This document shows, in pieces, positions 14,370-24,101 of a stretch of DNA of 64,000 nucleotides (positions within the stretch are counted from its first letter, which is position 1; each line of letters starts with the position of its first letter). Under the pieces are notes generated by a model that saw nothing but the letters and a program-made list of their open reading frames with translations, did no database searches and had not been told where the DNA came from. The stretch covers positions 434,001-498,000 of the forward strand of contig JAXGZQ010000002.1 of NCBI GenBank assembly GCA_040776905.1, given 5' to 3'. This DNA is from SLHU01 sp009929975. GTDB taxonomy: Bacteria; Bacillota; Clostridia; Saccharofermentanales; UBA5734. Made by a program: the position numbers and the translations under genes.

Positions 14370-16282
14370 CAGACAATCCTGCGGAAACGTTTTTCCAGCT
14401 CATAGCGGCTGATGCGGACGACAACCGGACGACCATGCGGACATTGATAGGGATTATCGAGTGTCTGCAGATCGGCCAGCAAAGTCTCGATTTCTGCAGC
14501 GTCCAGATGATCATGCGCCTTGACAGCGGCTTTGCAGGCCATGGTATAGAACAATTCCGACACACTGTCCTCACCTTCCATCGGAGCGTCCATCAGCTGA
14601 TCGAGCGCGACCCGGAACGCTTGTTCCGGCTGCAGATTATGCCGGCCGCCATCGGGAATCGCGCGGATCAGGATGACCCGGTCACCGAAGGGTTCGAGAT
14701 CAAATCCAAGTGTTTCAAGTGCAGGTTGTTCCTGACGGATCCACTGCATTTCAGTGGCCGAAACCCCCAGTTGCAGCGGAACCAGCAGCTGCTGGGATGA
14801 AGCGGTCAGGTCACCGGACTTCAGCCGGGCCTGATGCCGTCGGACCAGTTCCTCAAACAGGATTTTCTCATGTGCGGCATGCTGGTCAATCAGGAGAAAA
14901 TCATCCTGGTATTCCAGGAGCAGATAGGTATGGAAGAGGTGTCCGATATAGCGGGCAGATGACAGAATATTAATTGTGGCTGGATCGTTGGCTGACGATT
15001 CCGCTGCCGGTGTTCCCGTCGGTTCGACCAGTGGCAGGCTCACCTCCTGCTGCTGTTCCGGACAACTTTCATCGCGGCAGCGCTTGTCACGCGACAGCGC
15101 GGCCCGATCCAGTTCAAGCTGCCTGGCGGCCGGCTCATGGCGCAGAGACATCTGATCATGATCCGGACGGCCCCGACCGGTTTGCGTTCCGCCGGGTTCA
15201 GATGCCGGCTCTGAAGCTGCTGAAGAAGTCCGTGCCTGGTCCTTTGTCAGTTCTTCAGCCGATACTCCTGATGGACCGGTCTCCGGCAGTGTGGCCTCGC
15301 TGAACAGGGCCTGACGGACGGCATGATAGACAGCCCGGAAGACTTCCTGATCATTCCAGAAGCGAACTTCCATTTTCTGGGGATGCACATTCACATCGAT
15401 CAGATGCATCGGGATCTGCAAGGCCAGTACGGCAAACGCGAACCGTCCTTTCATCAGCAGGGTCTTATAGGCTTCGTCAAGCGCGGCGGTCAGGACACGT
15501 GAACGAATCACCCGTCCATTGACGAGAAAAATCTGCTGGCTGCGGCTGCCGCGGGCAATCTCCGGTCGGCCGACCTGCCCGACGATCAGAACCGGCGGTT
15601 GTTCGGCCTTGATGCTCAGGCAGGCTTTGGCGATATCCCGACCGAACAGGGCGTAGATCGTACTGCTCAGATCATGGTTGCCGGGAGTGTGCAGGATTTC
15701 CTGATCATTATGAAGCAGACGAAAGGACACATCAGGCCTGGCCAGCGCCAGACGGGTCACGATATCGGTGATCACGCCGGCTTCCGTCGCGTCTTTGCGC
15801 AGGAACTTGAAGCGGGCCGGCACATTGAAAAACAGGTTTTCAATATTGATCACGGTCCCGTCCGGACAGCCGGCCGGCCCCGAATCTTCCAGTGTTCCGC
15901 CATTGATCTTCAACGCGAATCCCTGATCGGCACCGGGCTCCCGGGTCTGCAGGTTCACCTGCGAAACCGCGGCGATGCTGGCCAGTGCTTCACCACGAAA
16001 GCCCATCGTCGTCAGGTGATCGAGATCTTCGATCTGCCGCAGTTTACTGGTCGTATGCCGGCCGAATGCCAACAAGGCGTCTTCCGCTGACATGCCGCAG
16101 CCATTGTCGCTGACCTTGATCTGGCGGACGCCGCCCTGGCGAATCGTGATGTGAATCGTATCAGCACCGGCGTCCAGGCTGTTTTCGACCAGTTCCTTGA
16201 CGACCGATGCCGGCCGTTCAACTACCTCGCCGGCTGCGATGCTGTTGGCGGTCTGAAGATCAAGCGGTTTGATGCGCGGCAT
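14369..16282 (-). CDS. mutL: DNA mismatch repair endonuclease MutL
   Basis: A 637-residue mismatch-repair protein. The N-terminal GHKL ATPase has ENSLDAGA (near residue 35), DNGCGM and GFRGEAL. A proline/glutamate-rich linker covers about residues 345-435. The C-terminal dimerisation domain carries DQHAAHEKILFEE (near residue 463), which fits the endonuclease motif DQHA-x2-E-x4-E, together with CPHGRP near the end. MutL should therefore nick DNA itself, as in organisms without MutH. The frame also has a GTG at 16291 overlapping the mutS stop, but the ATG at 16282 has GAGGAG 8 nt upstream. Confidence 0.95.
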   Translation of the reverse strand: MPRIKPLDLQTANSIAAGEVVERPASVVKELVENSLDAGADTIHITIRQGGVRQIKVSDNGCGMSAEDALLAFGRHTTSKLRQIEDLDHLTTMGFRGEALASIAAVSQVNLQTREPGADQGFALKINGGTLEDSGPAGCPDGTVINIENLFFNVPARFKFLRKDATEAGVITDIVTRLALARPDVSFRLLHNDQEILHTPGNHDLSSTIYALFGRDIAKACLSIKAEQPPVLIVGQVGRPEIARGSRSQQIFLVNGRVIRSRVLTAALDEAYKTLLMKGRFAFAVLALQIPMHLIDVNVHPQKMEVRFWNDQEVFRAVYHAVRQALFSEATLPETGPSGVSAEELTKDQARTSSAASEPASEPGGTQTGRGRPDHDQMSLRHEPAARQLELDRAALSRDKRCRDESCPEQQQEVSLPLVEPTGTPAAESSANDPATINILSSARYIGHLFHTYLLLEYQDDFLLIDQHAAHEKILFEELVRRHQARLKSGDLTASSQQLLVPLQLGVSATEMQWIRQEQPALETLGFDLEPFGDRVILIRAIPDGGRHNLQPEQAFRVALDQLMDAPMEGEDSVSELFYTMACKAAVKAHDHLDAAEIETLLADLQTLDNPYQCPHGRPVVVRISRYELEKRFRRIV

Positions 16283-16287
16283 GGTGA

Positions 16288-18924
16288 TCACTCCTCTTTG
16301 GGCTGGCCGGCCTGCCGCTGCAGATCCGACAGCAGGTTCAAGGCGTCCAGCGGTGTCAGTGTAGGTACATCGAGTGTCTGCAGACGCTGAATGATTTTAT
16401 CGGCCTTCTGCATCGCGGCACTGGATGAGAAAAGATCAATCTGACCATCCATCGGTCGGGTGTGATGTCGTATTTTCAGACGCTGCCGGCCCATGTTGTC
16501 TTTCTCCAGCTGGATCAGCAGTTCGCGGGCACGCTCGACGACAGCAGACGGAACACCGGCCAGTCGTGCGACTTCAATGCCATAGCTTTCGTCCGACCCG
16601 CCGCGGCTGATTTGATGGAGCAGGATGACCTCGCCATCTTTCTCGCGGATTTCGACATGGCAGTTGAACACGCCGGGCAGCACCTGCTCCAGATCGGTCA
16701 ATTCATGATAATGTGTCGCGAACAGGGTCCGGCTGCCCAGCGCCTGCTGATCAGCGATGTATTCAATGACTGACCAGGCGATCGACAGACCATCATAGGT
16801 GCTGGTGCCCCGGCCGATCTCATCGAGAATCAGCAGGCTGCGCGATGTGGCATGCCGCAGGATCTGCGCCACTTCAGCCATTTCAACCATGAATGTCGAC
16901 TGTCCCGAAGCGAGATCATCAGACGCGCCGACCCGGGTGAAGATTCGATCCGCCAGGCCGATTCGGGCAGACGCCGCTGGTACAAAACTACCGATCTGGG
17001 CCAGCAGAACAATCTGCGCGATCTGGCGCATGAACGTCGATTTTCCGGCCATATTGGGTCCGGTCAGAATCATGACGCGCAGATCCTGCCGGTTCATCTC
17101 AAGGTCATTCGGGACGAAGCCGCCCGGTTCCAGTGTTTTTTCAACCACCGGATGGCGCCCCTGGCTGATCATCAACTCATCACTGAGGGATAATTCAGGG
17201 CGGCAGTAATTGTCTCGCTCAGCCAGTTCAGCCAGACCCTGTACGACATCCAGAACCGCCAGCGCCGAGGCATTGCCCTGCAGCGTGTCGAGGTGCCTGC
17301 CGACCTGGTCGCGCAGATCGCAGAACAGTTCATATTCCAGGGCCAGTACTTTCTGTTCAGCTCCCAGAATCGTATCCTCGATTTCCTTCAGCTCCGGCGT
17401 GAAGTAGCGTTCCCCGTTCGCCATCGTCTGCTTGCGGATATAATGCTCCGGCACCTGGCTGAGATTTGATCGCGTCACTTCGATATAATAGCCGAAAATC
17501 CGGTTGTAACGGACTTTCAGGCTTTTGATTCCGGTGTTCTCCCGTTCGCGGGATTCCAGATCGATGATCCAGTTCTTGCCGTCAACCGCAGCTTCGCGCA
17601 GCCGGTCAACCTCGGCATTGTATCCCGCGTGGATCAGGCCGCCTTCCCTGACACTGATCGGCGCGTCCTGAGAAATCGCCGACGTCAGAAGTTCTGCCAG
17701 TTCCTGCAGCGGATCAATCGTCCGGGCCAGTTCCTGCAGCCACGGATCTTCAGCCTGCTGCAGGACCAGATCACGGATTGACGGCAGTTTGCCCAGCGTC
17801 GCGGCCAGTGCCAGCAGATCGCGGGCGTTGACCGATGCCAGCGCGATCTTGCCGGTCAGCCGTTCCAGATCATGCATGCCGTTGAGATGATCGCGCAGTT
17901 CCTGGCGAAACATAAAATGAGTGGTCAGATCCGCCACCGCGGCCTGGCGCCGGTTGATCAGACTGATACTGAGCAGCGGCTGTTCAACCCAGCGGCGCAG
18001 CAGCCGCCCACCGGCTGATGTCAGGGTCCGGTCGATTGCCCAGAGCAGGCTTCCCTTGCGGGTTTTATCACGCAGGGTCTCAGTCAGTTCAAGATTACGG
18101 CGGGCTGTCGGATCCAGATTCATATAATCAGACAGATGATAGACTTCAACCGGGCGCAGATGGCCGGGACGGACGCGCTGAGTCCGGGTCAGATAACTGA
18201 TCAGCGCGGCAGCCGCCTGAGTCCACAGCGCCTCCTGATGATCGGCTTCAGGAAAGGCTTCTTCCGCCTTTTCCAGCGACCAATCGTCGTCAGGACATAC
18301 TGTCGTCGTGAGGTCATATCTCAATTTGAGTGTCTCAGAGACGGCTGAATCGAGAAATTCCTGATTGCAGAGAACTTCTGCCGGCATGAACCGGGCGATT
18401 TCTGCCTCCAGGCGATCACAGGTCGCTCCCGTAATCAGTGAAGTCGCTTCAAACGAGCCGGTCGTCAGATCGGCGACGGCAATACCGAAATAGCTCTTCA
18501 GGGCATAAACCGCCATCAGATAGTTGTTTTTCTTGTCGTCCAGCAGTGCGGGATCGGTGACAGTCCCCGGTGTGATGACCCGGATAACTTCACGACGGAC
18601 GATGCCCTTGCTTTGGCTGGGATCCTCGACCTGCTCACAGATCGCCACTTTATGACCCTGATTGATCAGACGGCTGATATAACTGTCAGCCGCGTGATAC
18701 GGGACCCCGCACATCGGTGCCCGCTCATTCTGACCGCAGTCGCGGCCGGTCAGCGCCAGATCAAGATCACGCGACGCGGTCAGCGCGTCATCAAAAAACA
18801 TCTCATAGAAATCACCGAGCCTGAAGAACAGGATACAGTCCGGCCACTGCTCCTTTTGTTCGAGATACTGCCGCATCATCGGCGTCAGCTTATCCATATC
18901 CAGATCAGCCCGATGCATCGTCAT
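16288..18924 (-). CDS. mutS: DNA mismatch repair protein MutS
   Basis: An 878-residue mismatch-recognition ATPase. The N-terminal mismatch-binding domain has the Phe-x-Glu-type motif in GDFYEMFFDDA (near residue 38). The lever and clamp domains fill the middle. The Walker A motif is GPNMAGKSTFMRQ (near residue 620), with LDEIGRGTSTYDG (near residue 704) and FATHYHEL after it. The length is normal for MutS1. ATG 18924 overlaps the miaB stop (ATGA), and the gene's own stop overlaps the mutL start region, giving a translationally coupled pair. Confidence 0.97.
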   Translation of the reverse strand: MTMHRADLDMDKLTPMMRQYLEQKEQWPDCILFFRLGDFYEMFFDDALTASRDLDLALTGRDCGQNERAPMCGVPYHAADSYISRLINQGHKVAICEQVEDPSQSKGIVRREVIRVITPGTVTDPALLDDKKNNYLMAVYALKSYFGIAVADLTTGSFEATSLITGATCDRLEAEIARFMPAEVLCNQEFLDSAVSETLKLRYDLTTTVCPDDDWSLEKAEEAFPEADHQEALWTQAAAALISYLTRTQRVRPGHLRPVEVYHLSDYMNLDPTARRNLELTETLRDKTRKGSLLWAIDRTLTSAGGRLLRRWVEQPLLSISLINRRQAAVADLTTHFMFRQELRDHLNGMHDLERLTGKIALASVNARDLLALAATLGKLPSIRDLVLQQAEDPWLQELARTIDPLQELAELLTSAISQDAPISVREGGLIHAGYNAEVDRLREAAVDGKNWIIDLESRERENTGIKSLKVRYNRIFGYYIEVTRSNLSQVPEHYIRKQTMANGERYFTPELKEIEDTILGAEQKVLALEYELFCDLRDQVGRHLDTLQGNASALAVLDVVQGLAELAERDNYCRPELSLSDELMISQGRHPVVEKTLEPGGFVPNDLEMNRQDLRVMILTGPNMAGKSTFMRQIAQIVLLAQIGSFVPAASARIGLADRIFTRVGASDDLASGQSTFMVEMAEVAQILRHATSRSLLILDEIGRGTSTYDGLSIAWSVIEYIADQQALGSRTLFATHYHELTDLEQVLPGVFNCHVEIREKDGEVILLHQISRGGSDESYGIEVARLAGVPSAVVERARELLIQLEKDNMGRQRLKIRHHTRPMDGQIDLFSSSAAMQKADKIIQRLQTLDVPTLTPLDALNLLSDLQRQAGQPKEE

Positions 18925-20423
18925 GGCAGCAGTTTCTCCAGTTCGCCGATCAATGAGAATGTTTTGGCTTCCGTCATTTTGACCTGGGCCAGCCGTCCTT
19001 CAAGCTTGTCGCCGCGCAGCTGGCCATTGTCATCATAACAGTCGTCCGGCAGCCGCATACTGTCCGGTACGCGCAGGTTGACCAGCCGATTGCAGCGGGT
19101 GCGGCCGCTGAGCACCTCGGCGTCGCCGGAGCTGCGGCCCTCAATCAGGACTTCAAATGACCGGCCGATGGTGGCCTGGTTCGAACTGAGGCTGTGCTCG
19201 TTCTGCAGGTCAGTCAGACGGCGGAAGCGGTCCGCGATAATCTCCGGCGCGATCTGATCGTCCATCGAGGCGGCCGGTGTTCCGTCGCGCGGCGAAAACT
19301 GGAAGGTAAACGCGCTGTCAAAACGGATCTGGCGCATCAGATCAAGGGTGTCTGCGAACTCCTCTTCGGTTTCTCCGGGAAAACCGACAATCAGATCGGT
19401 CGAAATCGAGAGACCCGGAACCGCGGCACGCAGTTTCCGGACAATCTCGAAAAACTGTTCGCGGGTATAGCGCCGGTTCATCCGTTTGAGCACGGTATTG
19501 CTGCCGGACTGCAGGGCCAGATGAACATGCTGTTCAATCACCGGATGACGGCTCATCACAGCGATCAACTCATCAGAGAGATCTTTGGGATGGGAGGTCA
19601 TGAAGCGGACACGGCTGAAAGCGCCGATTTCGGCGACGGCCGCCAGCAGCTGGGCGAAATTACGCGGACCGGATTCATCATCCGGCAGATCATGACCGTA
19701 GGAATTGACATTCTGGCCGAGCAGCATGATCTCCTGATAGCCCTGTTCGGCCAGCTGGCGTATCTCATCAAGGATTTCGGCCGGGCGCCGGCTCCGCTCA
19801 CGTCCCCGTGTATAAGGCACTACACAGTAAGTGCAGAAATTATTGCAGCCGAACATGATCGACACCAGCGCGCGAAAGCGCCGCACTCGGTGAATCGGCA
19901 ATCCTTCAACGATCACATCCTCATCCCCGACCGCGTAGATACGCCGTTCATCGATCAGGCGTCCATAGAGAAACTCCGGCAGGCGATAGATATCCTGCGG
20001 TCCGAAGACAATATCGACAAAAGAAAAACTGCGGTCGATCCGGTCAACATATTCGTCCCGCTTCATCATGCAGCCGCAGACCGCGATGACCAAATCCGGC
20101 CGTTCCCGGCGCAGCGGTTTCAAGTGCCCGAGATTGCCGAACAGGCGGCTGGCCGCATGCTCACGGATGCTGCAGGTATTGAGGATGATCAGATCCGCTT
20201 CCCGCGTTGACTCAGCCGGAACATAGCCCATGTCATCGAGCAGGCCGGACAGATACTCACTGTCATTTTCATTGAGCTGACAGCCATAGGTTTCGATGAA
20301 ATATCGTCTGGCAAATCCTGTTTCGGTCCGGTAGCGGTCCTGGCACTGTCTTATATGGTCACGATAGAACTGTTGCCGTTCAATGGCGGTCTGAGCCGGA
20401 ACGGTGATGGTTCGTTTCTTCAA
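18921..20423 (-). CDS. miaB: tRNA-2-methylthio-N6-dimethylallyladenosine synthase
   Basis: A 500-residue radical SAM methylthiotransferase that adds the 2-methylthio group at A37 after MiaA. The N-terminal UPF0004 domain binds a 4Fe-4S cluster through Cys in ETYGCQLNE, LNTCSIRE and AVCGCMMKR. The radical SAM cluster motif is GCNNFCTYCVVPY. A TRAM domain lies at the C-terminus. The frame is open well upstream (to 20618), but those residues look non-coding. I choose the TTG at 20423 because GGGGTG lies 5 nt upstream and the resulting N-terminus (KKRTITVPAQ) has the usual clostridial length before the first Cys motif. The ATG at 20471 is an alternative. Confidence 0.92.
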   Translation of the reverse strand: MKKRTITVPAQTAIERQQFYRDHIRQCQDRYRTETGFARRYFIETYGCQLNENDSEYLSGLLDDMGYVPAESTREADLIILNTCSIREHAASRLFGNLGHLKPLRRERPDLVIAVCGCMMKRDEYVDRIDRSFSFVDIVFGPQDIYRLPEFLYGRLIDERRIYAVGDEDVIVEGLPIHRVRRFRALVSIMFGCNNFCTYCVVPYTRGRERSRRPAEILDEIRQLAEQGYQEIMLLGQNVNSYGHDLPDDESGPRNFAQLLAAVAEIGAFSRVRFMTSHPKDLSDELIAVMSRHPVIEQHVHLALQSGSNTVLKRMNRRYTREQFFEIVRKLRAAVPGLSISTDLIVGFPGETEEEFADTLDLMRQIRFDSAFTFQFSPRDGTPAASMDDQIAPEIIADRFRRLTDLQNEHSLSSNQATIGRSFEVLIEGRSSGDAEVLSGRTRCNRLVNLRVPDSMRLPDDCYDDNGQLRGDKLEGRLAQVKMTEAKTFSLIGELEKLLP

Positions 20424-20499
20424 TTGAGTCACCCCGTTGATATCAATTACAGATAAAGCTCTGTCTATCATATCAAAATTTACCCGGCCTGTATATTGA

Positions 20500-22896
20500 T
20501 CAGCGTGTTGAACCACGCTGTTTCCAACGGAAAAACAATGGATCCGGCCGCAAGACACGCTGCAGGATCCAGCTCGCGCGGGGTGATGAATCATGGTAAA
20601 TCTGATCCAGATGATCAAACCAGCCGGCCAGCCCGGCGACCTGCTGCGGTTCGGCCGGCTGCCCGCTGTAGATCAGGTAATCAAGCTGATCAGCCAGCCG
20701 GGTCAGCGGTTCATGGCTCTGGCTCTGTATCGTCGGGGCCTCGTTCAGCTGCGTCATCCACTGAAGCCGGCTCTCCCCCTGCTCCCGCCTGCGGCCGAGC
20801 AGTTGCAGCAGTCTTTCAATCTGCTGATGATAATACTTCGCCTGGTCGGACAAGTCCGGCAGCCGGGCCTGCAGCCAGTCGCGCTGATGGCGGTTGGCGG
20901 CAACAGTCAGCAGCCGAATCAGAACGAGGATGAGCAGCAGGATGAACAGGCCTGCCGCAAGCGGCCAGATTCGGTTCAGATGCCATCCGGACAGGCTGCT
21001 GTCAGTCGGACCGCGGGTAGGCATCGGTGCGGAGGGTGAGGCCGCCGGAGTCTGTGTCGGTTGCGGTGGCGACGGCTCGACAGCGGGGTCATCCGGATCT
21101 CCCGGGTCCGGCGGAAGCCAGGGGTCGCTCGCGAAACCCGGTGTGGCATCGATCGTGATCCAGCCGGCACCCGGCAGGAAAACTTCGGTCCAGGCATGCG
21201 CCTGCTGCCCGGTGATCAGACGCCAGCCGGCCGAAGCATCCGGGGAATAAAATCCTTCGACATAGCGGGCCGGAATGCCGGCCAGTCGGCTCATCATGGT
21301 CATCGCCGTGGCAAAATAGACACAATAGCCGCGGCCGGTCTGGAGAAACCAGCTGACAAACTCCACGTCATCCGGCGGGACCTCGACATCAAGATCATAC
21401 AGGGCAAAATTGAGCAGAAAACCGCGGATGGCCATTACACGATCCCACGGTTCGCTGTAGGGAGCAATGATCTCAGCGGTCAGCCGTGTCAGCTCTCCCC
21501 GATCGGTGTATTCAGGCAGGGCCGGCAGTGTCAGATACTCGAGCTGCTGCCGGATCTGCGCGGCATACTCCTGGTCATTGAGCTGCTGTCCGAGCTGACG
21601 GACCATCGCGGAAAACTCCAGGGAGCCTGTGCGCAGGCGGAGTGCGTCGATCTGGACAATTTCGCCGCTGCGCAGCCAGTATTTACTGATCAGCTGGCCG
21701 TTGCGGCTGAACAGATACTGGTAGCGTCCTTCAGATTCAAAATTGATCTCAAGCGGCCGTCCGGCCAACGGGATGGAATGGATGGCCTGGCCGACCGGCG
21801 AGATACGATATTCGATCGGTTCAAGAAACTCTTTTGTCTGCTCATGATAGGGCGGCCGGTTCAGGTCAAACGCATGGTCGGCTTCTTCCCTGTAGAGCGA
21901 ACTGCCAAACCGGAGCAACGCGTCATCCGGACTGCGCAGCCAGCGCTGGCCGTCATAGGCACCGGCGACTGCGGTGCGCAGGAGCATTGGTGACGAATAC
22001 CCGGAAATCCGGAGAACCGGATCATCGGATAACTGGACCGGTCCGCCGAGACGATCAAAGACCGAGCGATAACCGGCCCGGCTGATATCAAGAATCTGGT
22101 ACTGGTCCAGTTTGGCCTGACCGCTGCCGGTCTGGCTGACCAGATCATCCACCCAGCCTTCCATGCGGTGCGAATAAAAGGTTGTCGCCGGCACAAGCGG
22201 CAGCAGTACGGCGGCCAGCAGAAGGATGACCAGAGCCAGCGGGAGTGCCTGCAGCATCAGGCGCGCGGTGAGAGGTCCCCTGCGGCGCCGGTCGAGACGG
22301 TGAATCAGGTGATGAGACCGGTTCCATCCGATAATGACACTGGCAGCCGGCAAGGTCAGCCAGATCCATTCAGTCCTGAGTACCTCGAGGGCCGGCTCGG
22401 TTCGGACGGAAAGCAGCAGCTCAGTCGTAATGATCAGCGCGACCGCTCCGGCCAGCGGCCAGTTGAAGCGGGCGACCAGGCCATAGGATAGCAGCGCGAT
22501 CAGGACCAGGATCAACCAGGCCAGCCAGTTTTCAAAGCGGGGGTCCGGCTGTCGTCTGCCGTTCAGCCACTGCATCAGCCAATCGTTGAAGAAACGGCTG
22601 ATCTCCGGTTCGAGGTTCTTCCCGAACCGCTGCAGTGTTTCCGAATAAAACCAGACAAAGCCGCCAATGATGGTCAGCAGACCACTGGCGATCAGCTGAT
22701 ATCGCGTCCAGGTCAGGATCGCGGCCCCGATCAGGACCAGCAGGATGATGCCGCTTTGCCGGACCGGTTCAACCGGCAGTCCATTAATCCTGAAAATCAG
22801 CTGAACCATGCCGACAGCATAGGCCCACGCTGAAAGCAGCCGTATGACGACAGACCCGAAACGCACGGACCTGCTGCTGACGGCCGGGGCGGTCAT
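20500..22896 (-). CDS. Membrane-bound transglutaminase-like protein
   Basis: A 798-residue protein with about six N-terminal transmembrane helices (residues 10-220), an outer transglutaminase-like domain, a Pro/Ser/Thr-rich linker (DPGDPDDPAVEPSPPQPT and onward), one further helix (WPLAAGLFILLLILVLIRLL) and a cytoplasmic DUF4129-like tail. The papain-like triad is visible: Cys in RGYCVYFATAM (about residue 522), His in HAWTEVF (about 566) and Asp in TIDATPG (about 581). ATG 22896 overlaps the DUF58 gene stop (ATGA). With MoxR and DUF58 upstream this is the standard MoxR/DUF58/TGc cluster, whose biochemical role is poorly defined; peptide or wall-linked chemistry outside the membrane is an inference. 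Confidence 0.9.
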   Translation of the reverse strand: MTAPAVSSRSVRFGSVVIRLLSAWAYAVGMVQLIFRINGLPVEPVRQSGIILLVLIGAAILTWTRYQLIASGLLTIIGGFVWFYSETLQRFGKNLEPEISRFFNDWLMQWLNGRRQPDPRFENWLAWLILVLIALLSYGLVARFNWPLAGAVALIITTELLLSVRTEPALEVLRTEWIWLTLPAASVIIGWNRSHHLIHRLDRRRRGPLTARLMLQALPLALVILLLAAVLLPLVPATTFYSHRMEGWVDDLVSQTGSGQAKLDQYQILDISRAGYRSVFDRLGGPVQLSDDPVLRISGYSSPMLLRTAVAGAYDGQRWLRSPDDALLRFGSSLYREEADHAFDLNRPPYHEQTKEFLEPIEYRISPVGQAIHSIPLAGRPLEINFESEGRYQYLFSRNGQLISKYWLRSGEIVQIDALRLRTGSLEFSAMVRQLGQQLNDQEYAAQIRQQLEYLTLPALPEYTDRGELTRLTAEIIAPYSEPWDRVMAIRGFLLNFALYDLDVEVPPDDVEFVSWFLQTGRGYCVYFATAMTMMSRLAGIPARYVEGFYSPDASAGWRLITGQQAHAWTEVFLPGAGWITIDATPGFASDPWLPPDPGDPDDPAVEPSPPQPTQTPAASPSAPMPTRGPTDSSLSGWHLNRIWPLAAGLFILLLILVLIRLLTVAANRHQRDWLQARLPDLSDQAKYYHQQIERLLQLLGRRREQGESRLQWMTQLNEAPTIQSQSHEPLTRLADQLDYLIYSGQPAEPQQVAGLAGWFDHLDQIYHDSSPRASWILQRVLRPDPLFFRWKQRGSTR

Positions 22897-24101
22897 GAAA
22901 ACATCGCCCCGTTCAACGTATTCCGCGTATCCGGATAAGGCAGCCATTCAAAGATGATATCGTCCTCTGCCAGCCGCTCCTGCAGCTGATCCGGCGGCCC
23001 CTGTTCTGCCGCTCCGGCCAGCAGGCAGAGCAGAACCGGATGCAGGTGGCGCCGCAGCAGGCTTAACCCATCAAGAAGTGTTTCATCAGCCCAGGCAGTG
23101 ACGACGCAGACCGGGCAGCCTGCTCCTCCCTGCTCAGCTTCCCGGAGCAGGAGCGTTTCCATCGGCAGCGCTTCGCCTGGCGCGAGATCCGTCAGCAGCC
23201 AGAGAAGATCCTCCATCTGGCTGGCCGCATGGGCGGTCACCGCCTGCCGGTGCCCGCTGTGATAATCGGAAAGTGCAACAGACTGTCCAGCCTGGAGAAA
23301 AGTTTCAGCGCATCCGGCCGCGTAATCGGCAATATGATCGAGTGCCCTGGCAGTTACCCCTTCAGGCAGACGGTGATCCGCCAAAAGCATGAGCACCGGT
23401 CGTGCCGGCTGCTCGAATTCCCGGATCTGAATCGTCTGGAAACGAGCGGTCAGCTTCCAGTGGATCCGCTTCAGCGGGTCGCCCTGCCGGTAGTCGCGCA
23501 ACCCGGCCAGGCTGTCGACATCATCCTGATGCTGCTGGCGATGCTGGCCTGAATCCAGATCGAATGTGCGCAGAAACTGACCGGCGGACCGGACAGGCAG
23601 CGGCCGCGGCCAGATGGTCAGTTCGACCTGCTGCTGCTTCAATCTGGAACGGGAAGCCGCCGGGAGGCGAAAAAAAGCGAAGGCATCACTGACCAGCAGG
23701 CGGCTCAAACCAACGCGATAATGGCCGCGGCGGTGACAGATCACCTTGATTTTCTGCTGGACAGGCTGTTTTGGCATGATCAGTTCATCACGCCTGCGCA
23801 GCCGTGACAGGCCGTTTTCATCCTGAAGGCACAGCTTAAGCCGGAGCATGGCGACAGGCCGCCAGCGTTTTTGAATGATACGAAGTTGAAAATAAACCGT
23901 TTCACCGTGCCGGACCGCTCGATGTGACAGCGACTGCTCCAGCTTGACGCGGCGAGACCACAGAATCAGCAGCAATGACCAGACAGGAAACTGAATCATG
24001 ACCAGCAGCGCGGCGGTCATGACTGGAGATCCGAGATAGGCAGCGGCCAGAAAGACAGCGGCCATCAGCATTAAGGCTGCCACTCCCCGCCACGTGATCA
24101 T
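22893..24101 (-). CDS. DUF58 domain protein
   Basis: A 402-residue protein with two N-terminal hydrophobic helices (about residues 5-50) and the DUF58 core, seen in DYRQGDPLKRIHWKLTAR (about residues 205-222). The C-terminal half has a von Willebrand A-like layout (VLMLLADHR). DUF58 proteins accompany MoxR ATPases and are thought to be their substrates or partners. ATG 24101 overlaps the MoxR stop (ATGA) and its stop overlaps the transglutaminase start. The substrate is unknown. Confidence 0.88.
   Translation of the reverse strand: MITWRGVAALMLMAAVFLAAAYLGSPVMTAALLVMIQFPVWSLLLILWSRRVKLEQSLSHRAVRHGETVYFQLRIIQKRWRPVAMLRLKLCLQDENGLSRLRRRDELIMPKQPVQQKIKVICHRRGHYRVGLSRLLVSDAFAFFRLPAASRSRLKQQQVELTIWPRPLPVRSAGQFLRTFDLDSGQHRQQHQDDVDSLAGLRDYRQGDPLKRIHWKLTARFQTIQIREFEQPARPVLMLLADHRLPEGVTARALDHIADYAAGCAETFLQAGQSVALSDYHSGHRQAVTAHAASQMEDLLWLLTDLAPGEALPMETLLLREAEQGGAGCPVCVVTAWADETLLDGLSLLRRHLHPVLLCLLAGAAEQGPPDQLQERLAEDDIIFEWLPYPDTRNTLNGAMFS

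Noticed and set aside
19194..20210. Long plus-strand ORF (338 codons) opposite miaB
   Set aside because: It is antisense to strongly conserved miaB sequence, has no recognisable domain or ribosome site, and is a frame shadow.
21061..21993. Long plus-strand ORF opposite the transglutaminase gene
   Set aside because: Antisense shadow of a conserved coding sequence; the composition (Arg/Gln/His-rich) is typical of a shadow frame.
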